In this document: positions 45,877 through 58,500 of the stretch, piece after piece
How positions within the stretch are numbered: the stretch's first letter is position 1
Layout: every line of letters begins with the position of its first letter
Source: Cerioporus squamosus
Lineage: Eukaryota; Basidiomycota; Agaricomycetes; Polyporales; Polyporaceae
Reading direction: 5' to 3'
Length of the DNA stretch: 64,000 nucleotides
Assembly (NCBI GenBank): GCA_022592435.1
Contig: JABYQS010000023.1
Coordinates: 186,001-250,000 of the forward strand
Notes under the pieces: model-generated
The model's input: only the letters and a program-made list of their open reading frames with translations
Told to the model about the DNA's origin: nothing
Databases searched by the model: none
Position numbers and translations under genes: made by a program

Positions 45877-47969
45877 TCATCGCGGGGACTTGCCATTAGT
45901 CTTTGTGGCCTTCGTATGCGGGGATGCCGGAGGGGTAGCTTGTTGCGGCTGAGCCTTTGCACGTACACCGCAGTCAGCGGGAGCGAGGTCTCCACACTTG
46001 ATATGCGTCCTGATAGAACGGTCAGCGTCTTGCCCAAGCAGCACGCAAATTCTATCGATCTCACCTCATGCTGCAGTCGTCGCATTCGAGTACAGGCTTC
46101 CATCCAAGCCGCTTCGCGCAGACATCGCATTTCGCGCTCAACAGCGTGCTCGAGAACAACAGCTCCAGTGGACTCCATAGAGCCTCGGTCGAGCGACTGG
46201 GAGATTGGCTCCGGCTGTGCACTCCATGCGACTCGCGTGCGCCACCTCCCCGCTTCGAACCTGGCTTGATGAGCGTAAACCGGTGCACCATTGGGATGGC
46301 GGTCGATCCACGGATTGTAGAGCCGCCCTCGGTCGCATTCGCCAGCGACATGATGCTCGACGAGGACGCAGTATGATAGGACTCGATTGAAAGCATGGAT
46401 TCCGAAGCGGTCGAAGTTGTGGGAGTTGGTCCATGAGCACCTGTCGCGGGAGGGCGATCCGTCAAGTCGTCTGAGCCGTTAGGGTTCGGAGAAGGACGGA
46501 TGGTCATGATCGAAGACAGCGAAGGTGGCACAGTGTCGGTATAGCTCTGCGGGTGTCCGCGGATGACCGTGGTACTGTAGTCCGAGTACGTGCTCGAGGT
46601 GCTGTCAATGAGAGGCTGCGCACTGTTGTTGCTCGGGTTACCTATTTTGGGTTATATCGGCCAACTGTCCCCTCACCATACGAAAAGAACGTACCGTCAG
46701 TGCCCTCAGTCCAAGCGCTCTGCAGGTTCAGTTTGCTGAGACCTTCCACAGCTGCCGCGAACTCCTCATCACTGTCCTCGTCGCTGGAGTGCCCCGCGGT
46801 CGCCTTGGCTGCCTTCTGCACGGAAGGCGTCCGCCCCACGCCCATGCCGAAACTCGGGATGCGTGGCGCTGCACCCGGTCTGCGGATCCCGGTCATGAAC
46901 TTGACAGTGCCCAAGTGGATGTCGTCTTCCGAAGGCCGTGCGAGAACTTCCGCCTCAATCTCGCGCAGCCGGTCGAGGATCTCACGGGTGGTGGGCCGCT
47001 GACTTGGGACTTGGTTCATGCAGTCGAGAGCGAGCGTGATGAAGGCAGGGGGGCATCCCGGGCTGGCGAAACGTCGAACCTCGTCCTCGTCAATGTTAAA
47101 GAGAGGCGGGGTGCGCCGGAACGTGTGGTCATCAGCGAGCTTGCGAGCGAGGATCTCGCAGAAGATGACGCCAAGGGAAAAGATGTCCGTAGGAAGGTCG
47201 AACTCATTCCCAAGCAAGATCTCTGGAGACATGTACGAGTCTGTGCCGCAGAATGTGAGACGCTTGCTTTCCTCCTCGTTCCGAGCCGCGATGCGTGCGA
47301 AGCCGAAGTCGGTGATCTTGAGACGGCCGTTTGCAGTGACTAGCAGGTTCTCTCCCTTCAGATCCCGGTGTATGCACTTGCGCGCGTGGAGATATGCGAG
47401 GGCGCGGGCGATATCGGTCGCAAAGGACATACGGAGGCGCCACGGGAACGGTTTCGTCTTGTCGTGGATGTACATGCGGAGGTTGCCATTTTCGATGAAC
47501 TCGGAAATGATGAATATGCGACCATCTGGGGCTCGGGAGAGCCCCAGATAGAGAACCACGTTGGGATGACGCGCCTCTCTGCACGGTCGATTGCTTGATT
47601 GGAATCTGAGACCACGGAAGTAGGACGAGCACTCACTTCATCAACCGCCATTCCCTCTCGAAGTACTTCGCGACATCATAGTCGTTCGAAGGCAGGACTT
47701 CCTTGACAGCAACATCAATGCCGAGGTAGGTGGCTGCAAGGCGGTCACCCGATGTCAGCCGCACCGTCCGGCACACCCTCTTGCCCGCCTCCGAGCCCGA
47801 GACGTTCATACCAACCACTCACCCTTGTACACATTGCCAAACGAACCAGACCCAAGTTTCTTCCAGTCGCCTTTTATGTCCTGGACGGCCTCATGGGCAC
47901 TAGCAGACGCCGCGAGACACCACGGGCACGCACCTCAAACGGAATGACATCAAAGGCATCGGAGTGCAT
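45877..47969 (-). CDS. TKL-like protein kinase with C-terminal C1-like zinc motif
   Basis: The kinase domain begins WKKLGSGSFGNVYKG (Gly-rich loop) and has VAVKEV (ATP Lys), HRDLKGENLL (catalytic loop) and ITDFGFARI (Mg-binding DFG). CGTDSYMSPEIL and DIFSLGVIFCEILA (helix F) follow, with SQRPTTREILDRL at the end. All catalytic residues are present. A Ser/Thr-rich linker and an acidic patch (SSDEDSDEEF) follow. The C-terminal exons give KCDVCAKRLGWKPVLECDDC and THIKCGDLAPADC, a C1/DAG-type zinc finger pattern, ending TKTNGKSPR at 45877. Sequence style is closest to LIMK/TESK-like or other TKL kinases of fungi. The start is uncertain: an ATG at 47969 (MHSDAFDVIPFE) fits, but an upstream exon to about 48130 reading SPNRRKTLTLA can be spliced on in frame. 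Confidence 0.8.
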
Positions 47970-48465
47970 CTTGATCTCGTTCTAGTGCGGCTTCGACGTC
48001 CTTGTATGCGATGCAGGTGATCACGGCGAGAGTGAGGGTTTTACGACGGTTCGGAGACGGCAGCGACACCTGGCCGTCGTCGTCGGGAACGTCGGGGGCG
48101 GTGGTGGGGCGGAACAAGCTGACAGAGTGAGAGGATGCGGTCAGTGGCAGAACCGCCCAGGTACCTGGCTGACGCCAGTGTGACAGCTTAGTCACGATAG
48201 GTCACGGTTCGGTGCATCCGGCCCGGACCACTTACGTGCTCTTGGTGCTTAGTACTCGCAGCAAGCTCAGGGTACTAAACACTGTTGCTCGTTGGCATCT
48301 GAACGTACAGTATACTTAAACGTGGGGCTACACCTCGCAACCAGCTGAGTCTGACTCCTTCGGCAAGATGAGGTAATTGTGAGTACTTTCAAAGTATCGA
48401 GTACGTCGATGCATCATACACCCTCCATTCCAGAGTTATGTAGAGCACGGCGCCTTCTCCAGGCA
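47970..48465. other. Upstream region of the kinase; possible extra 5' exon
   Basis: The part 48014-48130 may encode the kinase N-terminus (TTAPDVPDDDGQVSLPSPN), joined through a 43-base intron to NEIKMHSDAF. No ATG for it was settled. The rest is intergenic up to the permease stop at 48466. Confidence 0.35.
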
Positions 48466-50830
48466 TTACCGCACTTCCTGCTGGCTCACAGCAGCGCCAG
48501 CCTTCTTCTCTACTGACTCCGCCTCGGTCGACTCGGATGGCCGCGCCGATGCGGGGGCAGTCCGCTGGTCGATAGTCGGTATAGGGCCAGTGAACCAGTG
48601 CACCCCTCCGTACTTGGGGAAGTAATACCAGACCACTGACAGCAGCATCACGCCGCCCAACACGACCTTTCATGGCAAAACTATTAATCGGCTGTGAGGT
48701 CGATAGCGTTGGTAGATTGCTACTCACGACGGTGTAGTTCATGTCTGCGACTGCAGGTCCCGGCGATGTCGGGAAGAGGAAGACGGTGCCCATGAACGCC
48801 ATCCACAGCACAGAGATGGTAGCGCACGGCATGCTGAACCAACCAAGGTTGAATGGGCCCGGCGCGAAGTCGTTATCGCCAAGGAAGCGCGCTGCAATGG
48901 GGATCGCGTACGCTGTACGACAGAGTGTTCAGTATCCTGGGAGCGCAATGCGGACGTCATACACTCACCAACATAGAGTGCGGTGATAGACATGGAGAAG
49001 ATGGCGTTGATGGCGGAGTCTCCCGCGAACGCAAGGAGGCCGAGCAGAATCGAGGAGATCGCAACGAACCACACCGTGTTCACAGGCGTGTGCGTGTAAG
49101 CATTCATGCGATACAACCAGTTGGAGAAGGGCAGCGCGCCGTCGCGGGAGAAAGCGAACGATTGTCGGGAGGCGGCCAGGAGCATGCTCGAGCCCATCAT
49201 GTACTGGACGAGTACGACGATCGACCACAGAGCCAAGGTCCCCTTCTGACCGAAGCTGTTCAAGAAGATCTCAGCCATCGGTTGACCGATCGGACTGTTC
49301 AGGATCGCGTCCAGATCCGTGCCCATGCAGAAGGCAAGAGCTACGTTGATTGCTGTATGGTTATCCGGTGAGAAATTTTCCGAAAGCGAATACGCTTCAA
49401 GAAACACAACGCACCCCAACCAAGCACCCCCGCGATCCCAATGGCGTAGACGATAGCCCATGGTACAGCCGTGGCAGCGTTTGAAGCTTCCTCGCTGATG
49501 TGAACACTAGAATCGAAGGAGCCTGTGGGGAATGTTAAGTGATGCACATATAGATGATGCACTGCGTTCTTACAGATAGTCCACAAGGGGGAGAGGAAGC
49601 TCAGCATGAATGCGAAGCCATCTGGCCACCCGCTGACTGTGAGCGAGATGTTGCGTCAGCTAGGCTTACCGGCATATTTGTCGCTGGTGGGTCACGCACC
49701 GTTTGTGAAGTTACCAAGCGCATATGACGCGTTATTCCTGAACTCCTTCGGCGTCGCCGCAGGAAGCGCGATGATTACGGCAAGGCACAGCCTGCATAGT
49801 AGTCAAGGTCAGAACTACTGATTTTGAGGCATGCCCGAGTCATGACTTACATAACGTTGAGAACAACGTATACTGTCTGCAACCGTGCTAGTACCCTGGT
49901 GCCCAGGCAGCAAATGACCGCATGCGAAAGCACCACGGCAGCATAGACACCACTGTCGGTCATAATTCAGCATGACAGGCTAGGATGCAGTAGAGACGAT
50001 ACCTCACAATGTCTGCGCATTCGTGGCGGTGAAGGTCTGGCCGGATCCAATACTTGCAGCGGCGGTGATTTGCACTGCGCATCCCCAGTCTATAGACGCT
50101 ACAGAGGCAATGGAGCCTATCGTGTTAGCGTCTGTCAGATGACGATACGTGAGCGCCTTCATAAGAGAGAAAAGGGCGGTGCGACGAACATCCGACTATC
50201 CAGGCGAGCAGATTGCGCCAGCGCGGGGAGGATAGCGAGTGTGTCCAGAAGTAGAGCTGGCTAAACGTCAGTATAGGCGATGTCTAATTCAGAGAATGAG
50301 ACCATTCACCCCTCCAGATGTAGGAGCTGCAGACGCCAGTTCGGCCATCGACATCCCCACGAATAAGATGAAGATGCTAGCGACTAGCCACTGGGTATGA
50401 GGACTGTGTCAGAATGAAATATTCATCCGTGAAGCCTATGGGTAGCGAGACTTACACCCCAGACCATAGCAGATGGGCCGCCATCCGGTATTGAATACAC
50501 TAGGACGGACCTGTGTCGCATCTCAGTCAAGAGGCACCAACGAAGTGCATGAGTCCACCTACGCAATTGATGGCAGGAGACCGATGATACTGAAAGCGAT
50601 CCCGAACGTCTGGAAGCAAGCCGTGGTTAGTACCCTCACCCTGCGGCCGACGCCAACCCCGCACGAACGGCCACGGAGTGCCGTCGAAGCGAACGACGAT
50701 CGATGGGACTGATGCTCACCTCTAAGCCCGTGAATGCTCTCTGGAACTCCTGCTTGTAGCCCAAGCTCGCGAGGAGCTCCTCGTCTGCGATTTGCAGAGC
50801 AGACTTTTGGTTCTGCTTCTCGGTCGTCAT
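48466..50830 (-). CDS. APC-family amino acid permease (GABA/choline permease type)
   Basis: The start MTTEKQNQKSALQIADEELL continues ASLGYKQEFQRAFTGLETFG, then FGIAFSIIGLLPSIA. This polar N-terminus with LGYKQEFxRxFTxLE leading into the first helix is typical of fungal members of the APC superfamily near Uga4 and Hnm1. Many short exons supply the remaining helices, for example MVWGWLVASIFILFVGMSMA, TLALWSIVVLVQYMMG, NTVWFVAISSILLGLLAF and MSITALYV. The C-terminal exon has VVWYYFPKYGGVHWFTGPI followed by a polar tail ending AAVSQQEVR. The protein should sit in the plasma membrane or vacuole and import amino acids, GABA or choline with protons. The substrate cannot be told from the sequence. 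No frame break was noticed. Confidence 0.85.
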
Positions 50831-51759
50831 CGTGGCGGTTCTGATCCAAGAGGCGTCACCGCTCAGCCGCTGGGAATATCGGGAGAAGGGGAACCTGCGC
50901 GGCAGTCATGGGTTGCGCGCATTTAAACTGGGAAGCGGGAGACGCTCCTGCCCCACACCGGGGAGTCCCTTATCTCTAAGCGCGTCTTCGAGATAAGCAG
51001 GCGGGCACCATGCATGGTGCGGGGTTCCTTCCAGATGCGCGACCGGTTTTTGATTTTGAGACGTTGAATGGTTGAATGACTCGCATAGAGGACATCAATC
51101 ACAGATGTCGACGGTGTCGGCGATGGCATGCGGGAGTGGCATCGCTCAGACTCCAGAGCACCTAATGACGGAGCAACGCAGTTAGTACCAACTCTGCGAC
51201 GAAGCTTGGGTAACCTCATACCAGGAATCTTCTTCACTCTCGGGATGGTATAGGAATTCTGTCATGCGCAGCTGCAACAGAAAACTTCCTGATACGAGGT
51301 CATGCCGGCATCGTGGGAGATACCTGTCACTGTCAGGACTCTATATCCTCCCTCCAGACGCCCTGAGTGCTATGCTCCGTAACTTCACAATAGCGACCAG
51401 ATATCGAGTTCAAGGACAGTTGTAGACAAGGGGTTCGCCGGGTGCGACGTGGTGGTTTGGAGGGAAGCAACGCCAGCTCGTGCTATCGTTGATGAAAGTC
51501 AAGATTCTAGATCAGGAAGGTGTCGTAGTTCGTTATCGTGGTTAAGCGCCTAGGAGTGGCTTTCCTCGCGACACGACCCAGTCAACTAGAGAAAAATATG
51601 GCAAAATCCACATGATGCGGCTATATCTACTAGAGTCAGAAAGAGCGAAGATACTCAGTCAACAAAATCCTCTGCATGCAACTGGACATAATTCAAGAAA
51701 CCATGCATGCTGACAACGATCTCAATTAGCTCCATAAGAGAGAGCGCGCAAGAAGTGGT
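50831..51759. other. Long intergenic region, nothing recognised
   Basis: Upstream of the permease and downstream of the HeLo-like gene, both on the minus strand. Open stretches such as 50923-51237 lack family resemblance or splice structure and were not called. Confidence 0.4.
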
Positions 51760-54700
51760 TCACCTGTCCAAAAATGCAAAGCACTTCACGATGTTAGGAT
51801 CAAGTTCCGGCGGCTTCACGTCTTCCGGTCGAGATGTAGGCATGGGCGTTTGAGAGAAGTATGGCTCGTGGTCCTTGCTTCCCGATGTGAGGAGGTAGAA
51901 AACTCTGAACGAAAGATCTTGTCCCAGTATAAGCTTTCGCTGTTCCGCTGCGCTCCCGATACCAAACGGATTGTGCGCCCTGCCGTGGTGATGCTGGTGC
52001 TGCGGGACCCTGGGACCATGTCCTCCACCATGCGATGCCGGCCAGTACTGGACGCGCCGTAGGTCGCGCACCTTGAAGCGTTGGTCAGTACCGACGCGGG
52101 TTACTACGGTTTAGATACTTTAGGCATATGCACACACTCGCAGAGGGGTGAAGAGTACTGACTCAAGATGAGTTCCTCTGGCTTGACGTCGTGCGTCTCT
52201 GCCATGGCTTTCCCTACGTCAAGGAGGTAGTCCCATGCATCGTGCACTCGCGCGACTTCCCTTGTATGCGAGATCTGGATGTGGTACTCAGCTTCCGGGG
52301 GTACGACCACGGCCCATCTATACACGTCTTCAGAGAATGATCACTAGTATGCAAGGTACCGACAACTGACCCATATAAGCCGCCTGGTAGCTCGTACGGA
52401 GGAAGATCTTCCCGTTGGAAATGACCATCCAGCCAACTGCTTTTGCTTCCCTCTCTGGCATCACTCAAGTCGAGCTTTGCAAGCCCCTCGTCGAGGACGT
52501 TGCACAAGACGACGAAGTCCTTCCAATTCTTCCCATCGGTTTCAGCCCCCTTAGGTAGGTAGCCCAGGTCACCGACGCGGAACTGATGAGGCGGTACCCC
52601 ACTGCCCTCGAACCACGCTTGTTGGTGGGCATCCATAGCGATGGCCGCCTTGCGGATCTGACGGAGGGTCATGAGAGGCATCTCCGAAAAACCGTCATCG
52701 TCGTCCAGAGAGCCCAGGACTTTCTGCAGCCGCTCTTGCGCGGTGGTGATGTTTGCTGAGCTGGGGAGCAGTGCCCGAGCGAGAATAGTCAGGTGATTGA
52801 CTTTCCGCTGCATATCCGCGGAAATTCCTGATCACCGTAGGACGAAGAATCAGTGAGGTATAGTCGTGGGCTACGCTGAGGAATATACCTTCGAGCTCCC
52901 GTTCACTGACGGGTTGCCGGGGTGAGCTTCCGCCGTTGGGGAGGATCTGTGGTGTAGCGAGCTGTGAGTTGGACACCTACGTAAGAAACTTGTACATGCA
53001 GACCTTGAGGTATATGTCGCGGATAGAGTGTGCCAGACCGTAGTTTCTCCAGGACACGACATTGTCGATCTCAGGTGGGGGAAGACCCATAATCACAGTT
53101 TGCTCTGCGTCGATCCTGTAGCTGGCATTCTATAAGAGACCGTCAATTGTGGGCGGAAGGGACTCAACATCCGCCACTCGCCTCCACGTAGTCCTGCAAT
53201 TTGGCATCCGATAGATCCAGTTGCTGCTTGATATACAGTGCCACATCCTGTCAAATTGTAAGAGCCGCTCGTTTCCGGATACTCTTGATCTCGCGACGTA
53301 CCAGAGTCTCCCTGTACTATACATACAAGTGTCGGCTAGACAGCACATGCATTTTTGATAGAGCACACGTACGAAATGAAGCATTATCCGAGCACATTGC
53401 GCAAGGCCGGCGTTCTTCAGAGCATCGAGGAGGAGTGCCTGAGGCAAGCGGGTTTGCACTGGATAGGTCAAGATCGTCAATATGCTATGCTTAACAAAAC
53501 CACTGTTGTTACTTTCCGTTCGCGAGCAAAATGAAGGGCGTTGGCGTCTCGTCATTGGAGTAGCCAACCATCTGCGGGAGGTTCGGATGACTAGGACATG
53601 CAGATCAGCATGTGTGGCGATACGTGGCGGGTGGGACTCTCACTAGACGTTTTGCAGTAGCTTGACGTCCCGGACCCATCTCTATCCTCACTCTTATGAG
53701 GATCGCTCCTTGATGAACGTACATATTATAGTACACAGCTGAACTGACCTTCATCGCTTTTCGGCGGTCGCCCTCGTACCGCAGCATGAGAGACTCTTGC
53801 CCGTCGATCTTCCCTTCCGCCGCTCCGGCCCACCATCCCTCTTTGATAACGCGGGACCGTGGTTTCAGCCGGAACTGGGACTGGTGGTACCTATTAAACT
53901 GAAACGTATCTTGAGCACACTTCCATCTTGTACAGAATAAACAACGTACACCATGGTGGTTGGCTATGATGGGCTCCGGCTCTTCCCCTTCCTCGTCTTC
54001 AAGTGGATTGAAGGTGTGCTTCGAAGTCACTTGCACCGGCATGAACTCCCCACTAGAGGGGCGCGACAGGTCGATGAGATCGAAAGAGTTGCTCTCCCGA
54101 GGCTGTATATCTGTGGCATCCCCAGATGCTGGATGATCGAGCAATTCGAAGCTTGCGCTCTACGCTGGCAATAAGCATGGCTCTCTTGACAAGAACGTAA
54201 CAGGCAGCGTACCGTCGCAGAGCGCGAGATCGGAGACAGACAGAGTTCCTGGACGTCAGTGATCCCAACTTGATCTTCACCCGACGTGTAAGGTGGGAGC
54301 GTGGTCGATCCCGAGGGCTCGCCTCTAGACGTCATAATCTCCAGTTCAGAAATCTCCAGCTCATCTGTCTTCTTCGTCGTCGACGCATCGCCGACAGCCA
54401 GGTGGATGTTTATCAAGGTAGCTATCTGTCTCTCAGTGAGAACGGGGATATGCAAGGCTGAGAGGCCTTGAGCTAACTCACCTGGAATGCTCTGGCAGCA
54501 TCATCTAGGGCCGCATTGTACTCCGTGAGCGCATTCTCGATCGTGCTCTTCCGCATGAGGCGAGCGCCCCATTTTTGTTCGGCCTCCTGCTTCATGAACT
54601 TGTGGATCAACTCGAGTGTCCTACGCGCAGACGTTCACCATCAATTACGTCAGCTATCGACAGAAGCCTATAATGTGACTTACTCCTCGAACTTCGAGAT

Positions 54701-55065
54701 GGCCTTCAGCAGCCTAGGAGGCACAGGACCTGCATGGTCAACCAGTTGATCGCGGATATCCACCAGCAGCGACAGGCATCGTCGTGCTAAGCGATTGCAG
54801 TCTTGCCTGTTCGTCTGAACATTCTATTGAGAGGACAATTCAGCGTACTTGCAAGCAATGAGCGAGCAAACATCTGAAGATGCCGCATGCATACCTTGAG
54901 GGTCTCGAATATGAGTAGAAGGATACCCGCGGCAGCCTTGGCCGGAGTGAACTGCAGTAAGTCAGCGATCTCCTTCGTCACCGAGGAGGTTGCGATCAGG
55001 GCACCGAGCGCGTCGTTTGCGGTCAATTTGCCAGTGCGAACAGTGATGTAACGAATCCGCCGCAT
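51760..55065 (-). CDS. HeLo/MLKL-NTD-like domain fused to pseudokinase-like region
   Basis: The N-terminus reads TANDALGALIATSSVTKEIA, LLQFTPAKAAAGILLLIFET, CNRLARRCLSLLVDIRDQLV, PPRLLKAISKFEETLELIH and KSTIENALTEYNAALDDAA, ending AFQIATLINIHLAVGD. This is the four-helix bundle with a brace helix seen in fungal HeLo-like and animal MLKL N-terminal domains. After an acidic linker comes a kinase-like N-lobe: VIKEGWWAGAAEGKIDGQ, SLMLRYEGDRRKAMK, RWVRDVKLLQNVSHPNLPQM and DETPTPFILLAN. The usual VAIK lysine, HRD and DFG motifs are not visible, so it is probably a pseudokinase. The C-terminal third (QRKVNHLTILARALLPSS, NWKDFVVLCNVLDEGL) is a domain I do not recognise. In MLKL and fungal HeLo proteins the bundle permeabilises membranes and the rest acts as a switch. 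A cell-death or allorecognition role is inferred. The stop at 51760 is provisional. Confidence 0.65.
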
Positions 55066-55525
55066 TGCGGTATACTCAGAGACGGCGTGCAACTAGGGCT
55101 GAGGGTGCCAGAGGTGTGCGAGCATGGCTGTTGCGCAGACTGTTATACAACCCGTGGTTGACGGAGAAGACAGCCGAGTCCTGCCATCTGCCAACTGTCA
55201 TGGCGGTGTGGAACGCCACACAGCCGCTGCGATAACGCCGTCGTAACTGATGGTACAAAACGTGGGAAACCATTCCGGACACACAGCTGGGAGATACTCG
55301 GGCGAATGACATTGACACACAACAGCTAAAGTTTTCGGAGCGACGAGCACGCCGACAGGGAGGAGCTACGTGGATGCGCAAACCAGACGGCCACGACAGT
55401 GGAACTCGCCAGCCTGAGAGGCCTCGGTAGACATTCCTCCAGGCAGCACTCATGAGACGCGGAGAACCTATATTACATCCTAACGATACACGCAAATCAT
55501 CAAAGTCATAGCATCATGAGCGTCG
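55066..55525. other. Intergenic, promoter of the HeLo-like gene
   Basis: 460 bases between the HeLo-like gene start and the stop of the FIG4 gene, both minus strand. No gene was recognised. Confidence 0.4.
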
Positions 55526-58500
55526 TCAATCCACCATCGTCAACTCCGCAATGATCTTCTCGTAATTCGTCGACGTGTACCCCGCCTCGATGTCCTGAGC
55601 GCTCCCCCGGTCAATGTACGACGTCACGATCTTCTCATCCTTCTCAGTGAGCTCGACCGGCTCCTGCAGGCCCTGCGCAAGGCTGATCGTGTCCCAGTAC
55701 TTCGTGTAGATCGGATTCCGATAGTCGACCTCTGCGCTGGACGTGACAAGGAGCTCCTGCCCTTGCTCGATGTACCTAACAGTAGGTTGTTCGACACGCT
55801 CATCAGACTCAGTGCGCAACGGGAAAGAAAAAAAGGAAAGCAACGCACTCCCGGTACTCTTCCTCCTCCTTCACGATCGGGTCAAGCAATCGCATAACAA
55901 GCTCCGGAGTCTCTGGGACAGATTCGGGGGCGACGTGGGGCTTCTTCAGCCTGGACTTCGGATCTTGAGACCGGTCGATGCGGGAGCTCCGCGAACCTTG
56001 CGCCTGATTCGTGCCCATCCACCGGCGCACGCCATCCATCAATCTGTGAGATGGTGAGTAATGACGATCTTCTAGCACTCTCGGAAGGCGGAAGATACAT
56101 ACTTGGGATGCTGGTGGGTGTGGTGAGGGAGGAAAGGACTTATGTTGATGTCTCGGGCAGTCTTGCTGTATGGTGGGGGCATCTCAGTCACCATTCATCA
56201 ACATGTGCACTACATCAGTACTCACCCAGGCAGCTTGAGAGTGCTATTCATGGAGAACGCAAAGTGCTTCCCCAATGACGTGAACAGTAACGGTCGGTAG
56301 TACTCGATCCAATAGTCCGCGCGGGTGTTGACGAAATGGGTGACAGCTTGCTCGCATTGTTCAAGTGGGTATGCCGTTCCAAGATGCTCGTCGGTGAACC
56401 ACTTTTGGTAATTGCCCCGTGAAGGAGGAGAACGAGTGCTCGTCTTCTCGGCCGGGACTCCAAGAAAGAGGTTGATCGCTGCTTGCTTATCGTTGTCTGA
56501 GAGAAAGCGCGAACAACGTCAGCATCCTGCAGGAGATAACGCGAGCATCAAAGGTACCTAGGAGGGAGTTGGCGTAGAAACCGGCGCAAATTCTCTATAA
56601 TATCGCGCGAATGGCTGTTCCAATGGGGCATCCTCCGGTACGTCTCTACCCGGTTGACCAGCGCACTACCTGTATACTGCAATGCGAGACCTACAGCATG
56701 GTGAGCAGCGTGCATTACGCGAGCATAAGTGCGAGAAGCTCACTGTCACCGTGGTCATGATACATCTCTGTAAGCATGTTGACGGCATCCGAGTCGAATG
56801 CAAGGTTCGGCGTGTCCACAACACCTAGGGCATACAGCTGATGGCCCAAGGCGCGCTTCCCGAACACGAACTGTGCCGCGTTCGTCCTGTCAAGACAGTC
56901 TACGCAGTTTGTCCGGCACACGCCGTTCTGGACAGACATTGTAGTTCTCCATGGGTACTCCTCGCCACTGTGCCGATCCATCAGCGGCGTATCAGACATA
57001 AAAGAGATAACCTACTCCGACTCGTTCTGCAAATAGTGAGAGAACGGTTCAGGACCCGTGTGGAAGAACCCGGTCATCTGGATAGATTCCTCAGCCAAAT
57101 CCTCCAGGTAGCCGATGACATCTTGCGTCTTCCTGCAATCCAAAGTGAGACGACGTATAGACATGCAGGAAACTTCCACATACTCCTTGTATGCTCGCGC
57201 CATGTCCCAGGCACGGTACACCATGCGCTTATCAGGGGGTAAGAACTGATTGAGGTAGCGAACACACTGCGTGTACTCCTCCAGTAACTTCGACTCTCGC
57301 GGCTGAGGTTCCCGCTTCTTAATCAGGTTCAAGATCATGACTGGGGTTCCGTAACGCTTGAAGAGGTCATCGAAGTGGCGAGCAGCGGAGGTGTAGAAGG
57401 GGTCCATAACGGGAACTGGTCAAGATGTCAGTGATTCCGAGACATGTCAAACCTACGACAACAAACTTACTCTCAATCGGAGGCTTCGCGGGCACGCCAG
57501 TGACCTCTTGTGTCCAGAAGAGCGGGATACTTCCGCGATACTAGACAGAAGCCGTGGTGAATAGTCGTACCAATCGGATGCATTACTGCCAAAACGCACC
57601 TGGACATAGCTGGTGAAGTTGGGGCTCGGACGTCTCCCTTGTTTGCCGCCGGCGTCATCCTTCGTTGCAGGGTAGTAGAATGGCGTCGTGAGAGTCTCCG
57701 ACACTATCTGCTCCGTCTCCACCTCATTTGCAACGTTTCCCTATTGTCATACCGCGTTAGTATGCGGTCGTACATCGATGATTCACTGCCAAACCTCATC
57801 ATTCACGCCACGCTTCAGGTAGCGAGCGCCGGCATGATGTCGAGACCTCCGTGCGATGAGTGTAATGAACACAACACGGCCCAGCACGGTCAGCTCTGTA
57901 ACAACGAGGAGTCACATTCCCTTCATGATGAGTTAACACTGCTCACTCACTGGCTTGGTCAACATGCCCATGAATCAAGGGAACCAACCAATGTGACCGC
58001 GATGATGGAGGAGAGGAGCCGTTGAATGCGGCAGTAAGGAGATGGTGATTCCAGGCATAACGATCATTCATGGACCATTGACGAGCGGGGCTGAGGCCGC
58101 TTCGCGTCAGGTTGTGTTGGAGAGTAGACGTGAGATCATATGTGTAACTGCGTGGCCGAAGTCCCATGGATTAGCTGTGTAGCTACGCTGACAATGGATG
58201 GGTAGACAACCTGAAGTAGAAGTTCTTCGACATGTCCACTTGCTTGAAGATGTTCATCAAACGGGCCTCCTCCGTTGGTTTGTCCATCTTGTGATTGAAC
58301 GCGACTGGAAGGATGTCCGTGTTCTCGCAGTGATAGACATAGTGGCCACCGAGAAGAGCAACGACAGACCGCTTCGAGATAAGAATCATGTACCAGCCCG
58401 CCGTAAACTTGATGAAGCCTGCACTGGTATGGCATCAGCAATTCTCCTTCCAGATGCCCAGGAGAGGAATGCCGATGGAATGAATGTCTTCCCAGTACGT

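Noticed and set aside
54787..55092. The HeLo-like first exon read as a separate 101-residue gene
   Set aside because: A donor directly after LLLIFETLK joins in phase to NVQTNRQDCNRLARRCL, which continues the same helical bundle.
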